Part shown: positions 27,861 to 37,066 of the stretch, piece by piece | Layout of the letters: every line of letters starts with the position of its first letter | How positions within the stretch are numbered: the first letter of the stretch is position 1 | Assembly: GCA_001305115.1 (NCBI GenBank) | Contig: BCAA01000001.1 | Location: 124,001-188,000 of the forward strand | Length of the DNA stretch: 64,000 nucleotides | Direction: 5' to 3' | DNA from: Clostridia bacterium UC5.1-1E11 | GTDB taxonomy: Bacteria > Bacillota > Clostridia > Oscillospirales > Acutalibacteraceae | Notes under the pieces: model-generated | The model's input: only the letters and a program-made list of their open reading frames with translations | Database searches by the model: none | What the model was told of the DNA's origin: nothing | Translations under genes and position numbers: made by a program

Positions 27861-28043
27861 CTAGTTTAAAAAGCTCAAGAGCTTTTCATAGTGGGTTTGA
27901 TGTTTTCCCGCGATTGCATTGCACTTCTGTTTAAGTTCCGGGTCTGTACACTGTTGCGCATACTCTTTGCACTTGGCAATGAGCAATTTTTCGCTGCTAA
28001 GCTGATCTTCAATGGCAGAAAGTTCCTTTTCCGTCAACGCCAT
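27861..28043 (-). CDS. Small CotF-like helical protein
   Basis: Short protein of 60 residues (MALTEKELSAIEDQLSSEKL at the start), predicted all-helical, resembling the N-terminal half of CotF-type proteins: a helix, then ECAQQ-like KEYAQQCTDPELKQKC and the second helix HQTHYEKLLSFLN. The ATG at 28043 follows AAGGGATG. It is cotranscribed with the CotF-like gene. A coat function is inferred only from this pairing. Confidence 0.75.
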   Translation of the reverse strand: MALTEKELSAIEDQLSSEKLLIAKCKEYAQQCTDPELKQKCNAIAGKHQTHYEKLLSFLN

Positions 28044-28167
28044 TTTGAAACACATCCCTTCTTTTTGATACCGCTAAGCTATCAGCGGCGCTTCCTATGC
28101 GGATTTTCCGCATTTGCTTTCCTAACGCCTCCCCGCAAAGAACGGTAGCGTGTCCTTTATTTTTCGA

Positions 28168-28198
28168 TCTGTACACCGAGATTATACTCTTGTACAGA
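28168..28198 (-). promoter_or_regulatory. Promoter of the CotF-like genes flanked by an inverted repeat
   Basis: TCTGTACA (28168-28175) and TGTACAGA (28191-28198) are perfect inverted 8-mers. Between them, on the minus strand, lies TATAAT (28181-28186). This is a likely -10 box inside an operator. The following leader has two small hairpins (CCGCT/AGCGG and ATGCGGA/TCCGCAT). Confidence 0.6.
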
Positions 28199-28248
28199 CG
28201 AATCAAAATTTTCAAATCGGGCTACCTAGCGCCGTCATACGGCAATAT

Positions 28249-28620
28249 CTATGTAGCCCGTCGAACGGTTTCGGTGCCGCCCAGCCCAAAACTGATGCTG
28301 AGTGCCTGGTCCACCTGTTCCATCGAACGGCGGTCGATGCGCCCCATGCGTTCCTTTAAACGATGCTTATCGATGGTACGCACTTGTTCCAATAGGACTA
28401 CCGAGTCCTTTGCCAGCCCGGTGTCCTCCGAATGCAGCATAATATGCGTCGGAAGGTTTGCTTTGGCCCGTTGGCTGGTGATGGCTGCTGCGATGACGGT
28501 CGGGCTAAACCGGTTTCCAACATCGTTTTGAACAATTAGCACCGGGCGTACTCCACCCTGTTCAGAACCGACGACAGGGCTTAAATCGGCATAGTAAATA
28601 TCGCCTCTTCTAATGTTCAC
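28249..28620 (-). CDS. ndoA: EndoA/MazF-family mRNA endoribonuclease toxin, no antitoxin visible
   Basis: Sequence-specific endoribonuclease of 123 residues. It has the MazF/PemK core [44 protein letters not shown] and [16 protein letters not shown]. The start is GTG at 28618-28620, with GGAGAG 8 nt upstream. Upstream DNA to 28827 holds no convincing EndoAI-type antitoxin gene. In Bacillus ndoA follows alr and ndoAI; here the neighbours nnr and acpS are kept but alr and the antitoxin are absent. Confidence 0.92.
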   Translation of the reverse strand: MNIRRGDIYYADLSPVVGSEQGGVRPVLIVQNDVGNRFSPTVIAAAITSQRAKANLPTHIMLHSEDTGLAKDSVVLLEQVRTIDKHRLKERMGRIDRRSMEQVDQALSISFGLGGTETVRRAT

Positions 28621-28693
28621 ACTTTTCACTCTCCGAATACAAGGATATATTCCGCTCATGAGCTTATCTGTATTTTTGACAGGGGTTTCCGAG

Positions 28694-28722
28694 ATTATTC
28701 GCTTTGAAAAATTCTCTGTCAA
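28694..28722 (-). promoter_or_regulatory. ndoA promoter
   Basis: Minus-strand TTGACA (28717-28722), 17 bp, then AATAAT (28694-28699). It gives the toxin gene its own transcript, with a leader of about 65 nt. Confidence 0.65.
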
Positions 28723-28826
28723 AAAACTTGTCGTGCTCGTTATCATAATATTAGAAGAGTGAGGTAGTGGACACAAAAACAAATTTTGGATCGATTCCAG
28801 CTCATTTTTTGAGGCTTAAAAGAAAA

Positions 28827-28857
28827 AACGCTGCTCATCCGTCGATGAACAGCGTTC
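28827..28857 (-). terminator. Terminator of the lipoprotein gene
   Basis: On the minus strand AACGCTGTTCATC pairs with GATGAGCAGCGTT (one mismatch, 4-nt loop), followed by TTTTCTTTT. Confidence 0.88.
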
Positions 28858-28862
28858 TATTT

Positions 28863-29390
28863 TTATTTGACCACCAGCATCCGCTCTGCCGGCGGATCAT
28901 AGAGGAACTGTGCCATAAAATCCTTTTGAGGAATCGCGAGGGACAAAATCTGCCCCGTCTCTGGATCGGCTGTAAGAGAGAAATCACATCCGTCAAAGGA
29001 CCCATGATAGGTATGATCTTCTTCGACTGTCAATACATCTGGACGGCAGGCATAATCCAATACCTGCTGCAAGACCAACGCAAAATTGGTCTGTGGCAGT
29101 GTGCAGACCTCGCTTTGCGCTTCCAACCCTGCATAGGCGACGCTGAACCCCTCGCCGCTCCAATAGTAGTCCATCCCAGCCAGATCTTCCGGCTGTAAAA
29201 TCGAGACACGCAGGATTCCAGGGCCAGTGCGATTGACTTCACAGGTAACCTGTGTTTCCCCCGATGTGATCGCCGCTCTACAAGAGATATTGAACACTAA
29301 GTCTGCGGGTTCCAAGGGCTGCGTGGGTACGGTACATGCGGACAATAGGAAAGCAAGAAATGGAAATAGGAACAGCGCAGTCCTGCGCAT
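28863..29390 (-). CDS. Predicted lipoprotein of unknown function
   Basis: A protein of 175 residues. The N-terminus is a lipoprotein signal: RR, hydrophobic FPFLAFLLSA, then lipobox LLSAC with the modified Cys near residue 19. The mature part is rich in beta-type sequence (VTCEVNRTGPGILRVSI, DGCDFSLTADPETGQ) and has four more Cys. Its position between nnr and ndoA mirrors the outer-membrane-like lipoprotein YdcC in Bacillus, and the sequence (ADPETGQILSL) fits a YdcC-type domain. No function is assigned. The ATG at 29390 has GGGGGG 6 nt upstream. Confidence 0.8.
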   Translation of the reverse strand: MRRTALFLFPFLAFLLSACTVPTQPLEPADLVFNISCRAAITSGETQVTCEVNRTGPGILRVSILQPEDLAGMDYYWSGEGFSVAYAGLEAQSEVCTLPQTNFALVLQQVLDYACRPDVLTVEEDHTYHGSFDGCDFSLTADPETGQILSLAIPQKDFMAQFLYDPPAERMLVVK

Positions 29391-29405
29391 GGACAACCCC
29401 CCGGT

Positions 29406-30941
29406 CTATCGTTCAATTTCTAAAAACAGCTCCGGAAGCTTTTCAATCATGTCCGAAGGCAACATCGCACATTTGGACAAGCGCTGTGCACAGCGATCAC
29501 CAGCCATACCATGCAGATATACGCAGCCCGCTGCAGCTGTCAATGGCTGTACTCCCTGCGCAACGAAGGAAGCAATCATTCCTGCTAGAACATCGCCGCT
29601 TCCCGCCTTTGCCATACCGGGATTCCCCGTAATATTGAGAAACGCCTTTCCCTCCGGAGAAACTGCAATCGTGCCAGCCCCTTTGAGCACCAAAGTCACA
29701 TGATGTTCCGCAGCAAAGCTGCGGGCATATTCCAAACGGTGTGCCTGAACATCCGCCACATTTGTTTTTAACAAGCGAGCCATCTCGCCGGGATGCGGCG
29801 TCATAACAACCGGTCCCTTTGCTGTTTTCAAAATATCTATATGCTCCGCAAGGATATTTATTCCATCTGCGTCGATTACCAGCGGGCATTTTGCTGTCGC
29901 CAGTAGTTTTGTAACCAAAGCTACTGACGCGGCAGATTTTCCAAGACCACAGCCGATGAGGCAAGCGGTTGACCGTGAAAGGAAAGCCAACAGATTGCGC
30001 TCACTTTCCCCGGAAAGCGCCCCGTTGGGCAGATGATTCAATAACGTGTAAACCGGCTCCACCACCTGAGAAGCTACAATGGGATAAATAGTCGAAGGAA
30101 GTGCAACATTTACCAATCCTGTCCCGCAGCGGATCGCCGCCTTTGCACTCAATACAGCCGCACCAGCCATCCCTGCGCTGCCACATACACACAATAAACG
30201 GCCATAGCTCCCCTTATTGCTCTCTGGTTTACGCGGCTTTACCATGGTGCGCGCTACATTTTGCTCCGTTACCTCCAAAGTCGTCGGCTGACGGTTCACC
30301 AAAGCGGCTGTTATCCCAACTGGTACGACGGCCACCTGTCCACAATACGTCTTGCCAGGCTGCAATAGATGAGCATTTTTCAACGTAGTAAACGAAACCG
30401 TATAATTCGCTCGGATACATTTCCCCTCAATCCCACCGGTATCACAGATCACACCGCTGGGAATATCCAAAGAAATCACCGTTGCTGTACAGCTCTTCAC
30501 TACAATAAACAACGGATGTAAATATTCTGGAACCGAACCATGAAACCCAATTCCATAGATTGCATCCACAATGAAATCCGCTGAAGAAAGCATGGGTGCA
30601 ATGATTTCAGGGGTTTCCAGATAATCGACTGTCTTGACCGTTGTTCCGGAGAGTTTTTCAAACATCTCCCGTGCAATCTCCGTGCCGGGCTGTCCTTCGG
30701 TTAGAACCACGATCACCTTAGCTCCCAATTCTGCAAGGTGGCGTGCTGCCACAAAGCCATCGCCGCCGTTATTTCCTTTTCCACAAAGCACCACTACGCG
30801 CTTCTGATCGACTGGAAAACGCTTTTTAATAAACCGGGCCGCTGCCGCGCCTGCATTTTCCATCAGCTGCAAATAACTAACTCCCGATCGGACGGCGCTC
30901 TTTTCCAGATTGCGGGTCTGTTCCGCATTCAATACCTTCAT
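29406..30941 (-). CDS. nnr: Bifunctional NAD(P)H-hydrate epimerase and dehydratase
   Basis: Repairs damaged NADHX and NADPHX. The 511-residue fusion has an N-terminal YjeF epimerase domain (LMENAGAAAARF, GKGNNGGDGFVAARH, about 1-210) and a C-terminal ADP-dependent dehydratase of ribokinase fold (GSAGMAGAAVLSAKAAIRCG, VMTPHPGEMARL, NPGMAKAGSGDVLAG, about 225-500). The ATG at 30941 follows AAAGGAGAGG; the frame extends upstream without a signal. It lies downstream of acpS on the same strand, a common clostridial arrangement. Confidence 0.95.
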   Translation of the reverse strand: MKVLNAEQTRNLEKSAVRSGVSYLQLMENAGAAAARFIKKRFPVDQKRVVVLCGKGNNGGDGFVAARHLAELGAKVIVVLTEGQPGTEIAREMFEKLSGTTVKTVDYLETPEIIAPMLSSADFIVDAIYGIGFHGSVPEYLHPLFIVVKSCTATVISLDIPSGVICDTGGIEGKCIRANYTVSFTTLKNAHLLQPGKTYCGQVAVVPVGITAALVNRQPTTLEVTEQNVARTMVKPRKPESNKGSYGRLLCVCGSAGMAGAAVLSAKAAIRCGTGLVNVALPSTIYPIVASQVVEPVYTLLNHLPNGALSGESERNLLAFLSRSTACLIGCGLGKSAASVALVTKLLATAKCPLVIDADGINILAEHIDILKTAKGPVVMTPHPGEMARLLKTNVADVQAHRLEYARSFAAEHHVTLVLKGAGTIAVSPEGKAFLNITGNPGMAKAGSGDVLAGMIASFVAQGVQPLTAAAGCVYLHGMAGDRCAQRLSKCAMLPSDMIEKLPELFLEIER

Positions 30942-31013
30942 GTATGTACCTCTCCTTTTTATCCGGACTGCTTTGGGTGCAATAAAACCATTATATTTTT
31001 CCCAATTCAAATA

Positions 31014-31388
31014 TCAGGAATCCACAGACGCTTGCCCAATGACCACAGCAGATGCATACTCTTTTGTGTGGGTGACACTTACAGAAAACACCAAACCACG
31101 CTCGCAAACAATGCGTTGCGCTTGCCCGCTCAAATGCAGGCTGGGCTCCCCCAAACTCCCGCGCAACAACTCTACTTCCCTGAGAGAAAAACCGCGCACA
31201 CCTGTTCCCAACGCTTTGGCAAAGGCCTCTTTTGCACAGAAAGAAGCTGCCGCACTCTGCGCGGAAAATCCGCGCTCCTGCAAAAAGGCCCGTTCAGCGG
31301 GTCCAAATACCCTTTCACAAAAACGCGGATTCTGTATGGATTTTTTGATTCGCTTGACCTCAACCAGATCGATCCCAACCAAAAGCAT
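31014..31388 (-). CDS. acpS: Holo-[acyl-carrier-protein] synthase
   Basis: Transfers 4'-phosphopantetheine from CoA to acyl carrier protein. The protein has 124 residues, with VGIDLVEVKRIKKS (metal-binding Asp) at the N-terminus and FCAKEAFAKALGTGV in the middle. The ATG at 31388 places the conserved motif at the very start, as in all family members, although the SD is weak (CAGGGTA). It is the first gene of acpS-nnr-lipoprotein. Confidence 0.95.
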   Translation of the reverse strand: MLLVGIDLVEVKRIKKSIQNPRFCERVFGPAERAFLQERGFSAQSAAASFCAKEAFAKALGTGVRGFSLREVELLRGSLGEPSLHLSGQAQRIVCERGLVFSVSVTHTKEYASAVVIGQASVDS

Positions 31389-31459
31389 GTGCGGTACCCT
31401 GCCTGTCTGGTATGGCCCGCACAAATCCATCTGCGCAGGCCATACGAATTGATTTTATA

Positions 31460-31488
31460 ATTGTACCATATTCCAGTGATTTTTACAA
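31460..31488 (-). promoter_or_regulatory. acpS promoter
   Basis: Minus-strand TTGTAA (31483-31488), 17 bp, then TACAAT (31460-31465). Confidence 0.72.
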
Positions 31489-31496
31489 TTCCTGGT

Positions 31497-31526
31497 TTTT
31501 ATTCAGTCCGAATTTGCTGAATAAAA
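31497..31526 (-). terminator. AT-rich hairpin after glgP
   Basis: TTTTATTCAG (31497-31506) and CTGAATAAAA (31517-31526) are perfect complements. It lies 6 nt after the glgP stop and ahead of the acpS promoter. Confidence 0.55.
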
Positions 31527-31531
31527 GCATT

Positions 31532-33886
31532 TTAAGTCGTATGAGAGGCCTCACCGATCTGCCAGATCTCCTTGGCATATTCCACAATGGTCCGGTCGCT
31601 GGAAAACTTCCCTGCATTGGCAGTGTTCACAAAGCATTTGCGGATAAACTGCATGCGATTGTCTCGATAGTCCGCGTTAACCTGTAACTTTGCATCACAG
31701 TACGGCAAGAAATCAAGCAACAGATAATAGTGATCCGGTTTATGCCAACTCGCCCCCTTGAGCAGAGAATCATACAGCTCTTGGAACATCCCTGTGCCGC
31801 CGTCACTGAACGTCCCATCGATTAAGGTGTCCACCACTTTACGTATGCGCGGATAAGTCTCGTAAACCATTCTGGGATCATAAACTGTTTCGACCTGCTG
31901 AAGCTCTTCTACTCGCGCGCCGAAGATGTAGTTATTTTCCTTGCCTGCCTGCTCTACGATTTCAACATTTGCTCCATCATAGGTGCCAAGTGTGACCGCG
32001 CCATTGAGCATAAACTTCATATTCCCAGTACCGGAGGCCTCGGTCCCAGCCGTTGAAATCTGTTCCGAAACATCCGCAGCTGGAACTAATTTTTCTGCAT
32101 AGGAGACATTGTAATTGGCCACAAACAAGACTTGGAGCCGATCCTTTGTCTCTTCATCGTGGTTGACCAGTTTCGCAATCTCATGGATATATTTAATTAC
32201 CCCTTTTGCACGGTAATATCCCGGAGCAGCCTTTGCCCCGAACAGAAAAACCGTTGGATAAAAATTCGAAATTCTTCCATCCTTAAGGCCAAAATAGATG
32301 TCGAGAATGGAAAATGCATTCAACAGCTGCCGCTTATACTCATGAAGACGTTTCGCCTGAATATCAAAGAGAAAACGCGGGTCCAGGCGAACCCCCTCAT
32401 GTTTTTCTATATAATCAGCCAACTGCTGCTTTTTCAGCTGCTTAATTTCAGCAAACTGCTGTAAGGTCTCCGGATCATCCCAAAACGCTTCCAATCCCTT
32501 CAACTTTGAAAGATCTGTCACCCAACTGCCTCCGATTTTATCCGTGATAAAACCGGAAAGTTCCTGGTTGCACAGGGCCAACCATCGGCGCTGGGTAATT
32601 CCATTGGTCTTGTTGTTAAAGCGTTCCGGATATAGACGATACCACTCGTTAAGAGCTGTATTTTTGAGAATTTCCGTGTGAATTTTCGCCACACCATTGG
32701 TGGAGTGTGTGGCAAAAATCGCCATCCGGGCCATATGAATCATGCCACCGTCCAAAATGCGATAAGGCTTTTGATCCTCTCCACGGATCCCCCGATGATC
32801 GAGCTCCTTCTGTAGAGCCTTGTCAATCAACACCACATAACGATATACCTGAGGGACCACCGACTTAAACAGACGTACATCCCACTTTTCCAACGCTTCC
32901 GCCATAATGGTGTGGTTGGTGTAGGCAAAAGTCTGCCGTACAATCTTTAGAGCGCGTGCAAAGGGGACCCCTCTCTCTGATAATAGACGTACCAATTCTG
33001 CAATGGAGATCACCGGATGGGTATCATTCAGCTGAATGGCGTATTCCTCCGGAAACGCAGAGAAATCCTCGCCATGCTTTGCCTGGTATTTTCGCAGAAG
33101 ATCTTGAAGGGATGCACTGGAGAAAAAGTACTGCTGTTTTAAGCGCAGACGCTTCCCCTTGTCTGTATCATCGTTTGGATACAAAACGCTCGAGATCGCC
33201 TCAGCCTCATCTCGCTCAAGCACGGCACGGTCATATTTCTGTTCATTGAACAGCTGAAAATCAAAGCCATGGATGGGTTCAGACTGCCAAAGGCGAAGTG
33301 TATTGATTCGTTTTCCGCCGTATCCAATAATAGGCGTATCGTACGGAACCGCATATACCCGCTGATTTTTAAAGTCGATCCGGACCTTCTCGCTTTCTTT
33401 CCGGATGGACCAAGGATCGCCAAACCGCTGCCAGTCATCCGCTGTTTCCCTCTGGAATCCATTTTCAAAATACTGCTTAAACAGGCCGTATCTGTAGCGG
33501 ATTCCATACCCATCCAATGGGAGATTCTGCGTTGCGGCTGAATCCAAAAAACACGCGGCCAAACGGCCCAAGCCGCCGTTTCCCAACGCCGCGTCCTCAA
33601 TATCTTCAAAGATCGAAAGCTCGATTCCGTTCTCATTGAATAGCTCTGCGAGCTGATCGAGCAATCCTAGGTTCAACAAATTGTTGTAGATCAAGCGGCC
33701 CACCAAAAATTCGGCAGAAAAATAGCACGCCCGTTTCTCCTTCAAAGGCTTTCTCCAGTCAGCGGCAACCGCCTTCATAACCGCTTTGGAAACCGCATCA
33801 TACAGTTCTACGGTACTGGCCTCTTGGATGTTCTTTCCATAGTCCAATTCCAGCGCCTCGCATATATCGTTTTTAAAGGTGTTCAT
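31532..33886 (-). CDS. glgP: Glycogen/maltodextrin phosphorylase
   Basis: PLP enzyme releasing glucose-1-phosphate from alpha-1,4-glucans. The 784-residue protein carries the phosphorylase landmarks EDAALGNGGLGRLAACFLDS, YAIQLNDTHP, and the PLP-binding region EASGTGNMKFMLNGAVTLGT with the Schiff-base Lys in NMKF. The ATG at 33886 follows GGAGGGG. It lies 16 nt downstream of malQ, so the two are cotranscribed and process glycogen or imported maltodextrin together. Confidence 0.96.
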   Translation of the reverse strand: MNTFKNDICEALELDYGKNIQEASTVELYDAVSKAVMKAVAADWRKPLKEKRACYFSAEFLVGRLIYNNLLNLGLLDQLAELFNENGIELSIFEDIEDAALGNGGLGRLAACFLDSAATQNLPLDGYGIRYRYGLFKQYFENGFQRETADDWQRFGDPWSIRKESEKVRIDFKNQRVYAVPYDTPIIGYGGKRINTLRLWQSEPIHGFDFQLFNEQKYDRAVLERDEAEAISSVLYPNDDTDKGKRLRLKQQYFFSSASLQDLLRKYQAKHGEDFSAFPEEYAIQLNDTHPVISIAELVRLLSERGVPFARALKIVRQTFAYTNHTIMAEALEKWDVRLFKSVVPQVYRYVVLIDKALQKELDHRGIRGEDQKPYRILDGGMIHMARMAIFATHSTNGVAKIHTEILKNTALNEWYRLYPERFNNKTNGITQRRWLALCNQELSGFITDKIGGSWVTDLSKLKGLEAFWDDPETLQQFAEIKQLKKQQLADYIEKHEGVRLDPRFLFDIQAKRLHEYKRQLLNAFSILDIYFGLKDGRISNFYPTVFLFGAKAAPGYYRAKGVIKYIHEIAKLVNHDEETKDRLQVLFVANYNVSYAEKLVPAADVSEQISTAGTEASGTGNMKFMLNGAVTLGTYDGANVEIVEQAGKENNYIFGARVEELQQVETVYDPRMVYETYPRIRKVVDTLIDGTFSDGGTGMFQELYDSLLKGASWHKPDHYYLLLDFLPYCDAKLQVNADYRDNRMQFIRKCFVNTANAGKFSSDRTIVEYAKEIWQIGEASHTT

Positions 33887-33902
33887 TGCTTTCCCCTCCT
33901 GG

Positions 33903-35399
33903 TTATCTTCCATAGATCTCTGCCAATCCGCAGAGCCAATCTGCAAGCTCGTCGGTCAGCTGTCCTTCCACCAAGCGCCAACGCCAATTTCCTCCCAGCG
34001 TAGATGGGAAGTTCATCCGGGCACTGTTTGGTAGGAACAGAAGATCCTGTATCTGGTATAAAACCGTATTGGCCACACTCGCATAACCCGCCACGATCAT
34101 TGCCTTTGGAATATCTTTACGGCGGTGGACCTGTAAATAGCGCATCGCATAGCGCGCATCCTTGCCCTTCTTTTCCACATAATGCCCCACCAATGTCTCA
34201 TTATCATGCGTTCCGCCATAAATAGCCATATTCTGAGAATAATTGTGCGGAAGGTGCTCGTTTTGGGCATCTGAATCAAAGCCAAACTGCATCACCTTCA
34301 TACTGGGGTACCCCGCCTGCTTCAGTACCTTGCGCACCTCTGGAACCAAGGCGCCCAAATCCTCTGCAATAATCTTGGACGTTCCCACCGCCGAATCGAT
34401 CGCCTTGACCAGCTTGATTCCCGGCCCTTGCCGCCACTCTCCCCGTGCGGCTGTCTCTGCGCCGTAAGGGATGGCATAGTAGCGTACCGTCCCAATGAAA
34501 TGGTCAATGCGAATGACATCATACAGGCGCGCTGAATGGGCCATGCGCGCTTTCCACCAGGCAAAGTCTGTATGTTCCATCTCCTCCCAATCATAAAGAG
34601 GATTTCCCCAGAGTTGACCGGTTTCAGAAAAAGCGTCCGGGGGAACACCTGCTACACATGTTGGCCTGTGTTGCGCATCGAGCTGGAATAATTCTCCGTG
34701 AACCCATACGTCTGCACTGTCCAATGCGACGTAGATGGGGATGTCCCCGATAATCTGTACACCGCACGCCTTCGCATAGGCGCGAACACGATCCCACTGC
34801 TGATAAAACTGGAATTGGCAGAATTTCCAAAAATTCCGCTCCTCTTCCAAAAGTGCAGACCAGATTTCCACCTCTTCCGCATCCCGCATACGAATCCGCT
34901 CGGGCCAGAGAAGCCATTCTTGTCCGTGGAACGAGTCCTTCAACGCCATGTAAAGGGCATAGTTCTCCAGCCACAGGGCTTGCTCCTCACAAAACGCTTC
35001 GTAGGCCGGTGTTCCGATGTGCTTGCTCCTTTGAAATGCCAACCGCAGAACTTGAAAACGCGATTGGTAGAGCTTTGCATAGTCCACATCATCCGGGGCT
35101 TTCCCCCAATCAAACTCCTTGATCTCTTCCTCTTGCAGCAGTCCTTCTTCACAGAGTGTATCCAAATCAATGAAATATGGATTTCCCGCAAATGCAGAAA
35201 ACGACTGATAGGGACTATCGCCGAAGCTGGTCGGCCCTACTGGGAGCACCTGCCAGTACTTTTGCCGCGCCGCCTTTAAGAAATCCAGAAATGTAAATGC
35301 CGCTTTGCCCAACGTACCAATCCCATACGGGGACGGTAAACTGCTGACCGGCAATAAAATACCCGCTCCTCGGGGTAATTGTTTGCTTTTATTTGGCAT
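33903..35399 (-). CDS. malQ: 4-alpha-glucanotransferase (amylomaltase)
   Basis: GH77 enzyme that disproportionates maltodextrins to lengthen short chains for GlgP. The 498-residue protein shows the family markers RGAGILLPVSSLPSPYGIG, GDSPYQSFSAFAGNP, DVIRIDHFIG (nucleophile Asp), IIAEDLG (acid/base Glu) and YGGTHDNET (third Asp). The ATG at 35399 follows AGGTGA; in-frame upstream codons lack an SD. It is the first gene of malQ-glgP and divergent from a LacI regulator. Confidence 0.96.
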   Translation of the reverse strand: MPNKSKQLPRGAGILLPVSSLPSPYGIGTLGKAAFTFLDFLKAARQKYWQVLPVGPTSFGDSPYQSFSAFAGNPYFIDLDTLCEEGLLQEEEIKEFDWGKAPDDVDYAKLYQSRFQVLRLAFQRSKHIGTPAYEAFCEEQALWLENYALYMALKDSFHGQEWLLWPERIRMRDAEEVEIWSALLEEERNFWKFCQFQFYQQWDRVRAYAKACGVQIIGDIPIYVALDSADVWVHGELFQLDAQHRPTCVAGVPPDAFSETGQLWGNPLYDWEEMEHTDFAWWKARMAHSARLYDVIRIDHFIGTVRYYAIPYGAETAARGEWRQGPGIKLVKAIDSAVGTSKIIAEDLGALVPEVRKVLKQAGYPSMKVMQFGFDSDAQNEHLPHNYSQNMAIYGGTHDNETLVGHYVEKKGKDARYAMRYLQVHRRKDIPKAMIVAGYASVANTVLYQIQDLLFLPNSARMNFPSTLGGNWRWRLVEGQLTDELADWLCGLAEIYGR

Positions 35400-35708
35400 A
35401 AAATCACCTAAATCACGAAAATATTCGAAATCTTGCCAGAAAATATGATAGCAAATCTTCTTGGCAATGTCAACCAATGCACTATCTCTTCGTTGGGAAT
35501 TTGTTGTGAAATATAGCTGTTTTTTTGATATAGGATTGAATACTCTTCCGCAACCAGATCACCATCCGGCAATCCATGGAAAAAGCTCTTGCAACCCCGC
35601 TTTAGGCACGATATACTAAAAGAAGTTTTTTCCAACCATACCAAAAAGAAACGATGCGGCTTTCTGCTGTTTTTATTGAAATCATTGATTTGTCAGGGAG
35701 GTGATGCC

Positions 35709-36701
35709 GTGGCGACGATCAAAGACATTGCAAAAAAACTCGGTATTGCAACCAGTACAGTTTCCAAAGGGTTAAATGGAGCCAAGGACATCAGCGAGGA
35801 AACCCGTCAATTGGTGCTGGATACCGCTGTGGAGATGGGGTATGCTGTCAAGCGCGTCCAACGAAAAGGGACACACAAGGTCTGTATTTTAATTGAAAAT
35901 ATGGAGTACAACAGCATCGACCAATTTGGCTATGAGATTATTGTCGGATTTAAGTTGGCAGCAGCACGCCGTCACTATGATGTCACAGTACTCCCCACCA
36001 ATCTCAATATGCAAGTAGAGGAAAAATATGACTCCTTCATGCTAAAAAATGGTTTCAGCGGCGCCTTTTTGCTCGGATTCGCCCTACATGATGATTACAT
36101 CTCACAGATCCATAAAACCAGCGTTCCGACAGTCCTCTTCGACAACATCATCCAAAACCGGCATGTGGGAAGTGTTGGTACGGATGGCTACGAGGGAATC
36201 GAGTTGGCTGTCCGCCTTTTGGCAGCTGGTGGACATAAGCGTATCGCACTTCTAAACGGTGCCAAGAACAGTATGGTTACACAAGAGCGGCAGGAGGCCT
36301 TCCTAGAATCGATGGAACGCCATAAACTGACAGTAGACCCTTCTCTCGTACAAAATGGATGGTTCGTCGCAGACTGCGCCAAACAGCATGTCGCCCATTT
36401 TCTCGAACAAGGAGCAACCGCGATTGTCTGTGCCAGCGACTTAATCGCGTCCGGGGTGATTGCGGAACTGAAGCGCCTTGGAAAACGTGTGCCGGAAGAT
36501 GTCAGTGTCACCGGATTTGACGATTTACCCATTGCGCAACATCTGTGTCCAGCCCTCACCACGATCCGGCAAGATCGGGTCTCTCTTGGTAAAAGCGCGT
36601 TTATGCTTTTAGAGGAACTCATCGGAGGGGTCAGTATTGGCAAGCTTCTTTTGCGCCCAGAGCTGATTATTCGGGAATCGACCGGGCCATGTCCAGAATA
36701 A
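35709..36701 (+). CDS. LacI-family transcriptional regulator
   Basis: Sugar-responsive repressor of 330 residues. The N-terminal helix-turn-helix reads ATIKDIAKKLGIATSTVSKG, with the hinge helix just after, followed by a periplasmic-binding-protein-like sensor domain (VCILIENMEY, FSGAFLLGFAL, GHKRIALLNG, VTGFDDLPIAQHLCPALTTI). The start is GTG at 35709 after GGGAGG; an upstream ATG frame at 35589 has no SD. It faces malQ-glgP, so control of glucan metabolism is likely (inference). AAATCATTGATTT (about 35680-35692), a 13-bp dyad just before its SD, is a possible self-operator. Confidence 0.9.
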   Translation: MATIKDIAKKLGIATSTVSKGLNGAKDISEETRQLVLDTAVEMGYAVKRVQRKGTHKVCILIENMEYNSIDQFGYEIIVGFKLAAARRHYDVTVLPTNLNMQVEEKYDSFMLKNGFSGAFLLGFALHDDYISQIHKTSVPTVLFDNIIQNRHVGSVGTDGYEGIELAVRLLAAGGHKRIALLNGAKNSMVTQERQEAFLESMERHKLTVDPSLVQNGWFVADCAKQHVAHFLEQGATAIVCASDLIASGVIAELKRLGKRVPEDVSVTGFDDLPIAQHLCPALTTIRQDRVSLGKSAFMLLEELIGGVSIGKLLLRPELIIRESTGPCPE

Positions 36702-36728
36702 GAAGCGCTGAAAATTCCACAAAAAAGC

Positions 36729-36757
36729 TTGTATTTTTTCAAAAAAGATGCTATATT
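36729..36757 (+). promoter_or_regulatory. pheST promoter
   Basis: TTGTAT (36729-36734), 17 bp, then TATATT (36752-36757), immediately upstream of the T-box leader. Confidence 0.75.
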
Positions 36758-36762
36758 AAAAA

Positions 36763-37021
36763 ATAACGCAAGGAAAAAGGAAAGTAGCTTTTCCCCCAGC
36801 AGACAGAGAGGGCGCGCCACCGGCTGTAAGCGTGCTTGTGCATGAGAAAAGAGAAGTTCCCTTTGGAGCGGCGCGGTTGAAGGAGTTCTGGTAGGCCGCG
36901 ACGGTGGACCCCGTTATCGGTCAAAAAGCTGCACACCGCACGAAAACGGTGTGAATCAGGGTGGTACCGCGGAGCGTTTTACGCCTTCGTCCCTTTATTG
37001 AAGAGGGACGAAGGCTTTTTG
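36763..37021 (+). ncRNA. T-box leader of pheST (tRNA-Phe sensing)
   Basis: The T-box core GGTGGTACCGCG lies at 36960-36971. The terminator GCCTTCGTCCCT (36983-36994) against AGGGACGAAGGC, then TTTTT, competes with it. A TTC triplet in AGAAGTTCCC (36857-36859) fits the specifier codon for phenylalanine. Uncharged tRNA-Phe should favour antitermination and pheST expression. Confidence 0.92.
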
Positions 37022-37066
37022 TTTATCGTCCCAATACTTTATCGTTTTGAAAGGAATGATTACGCA

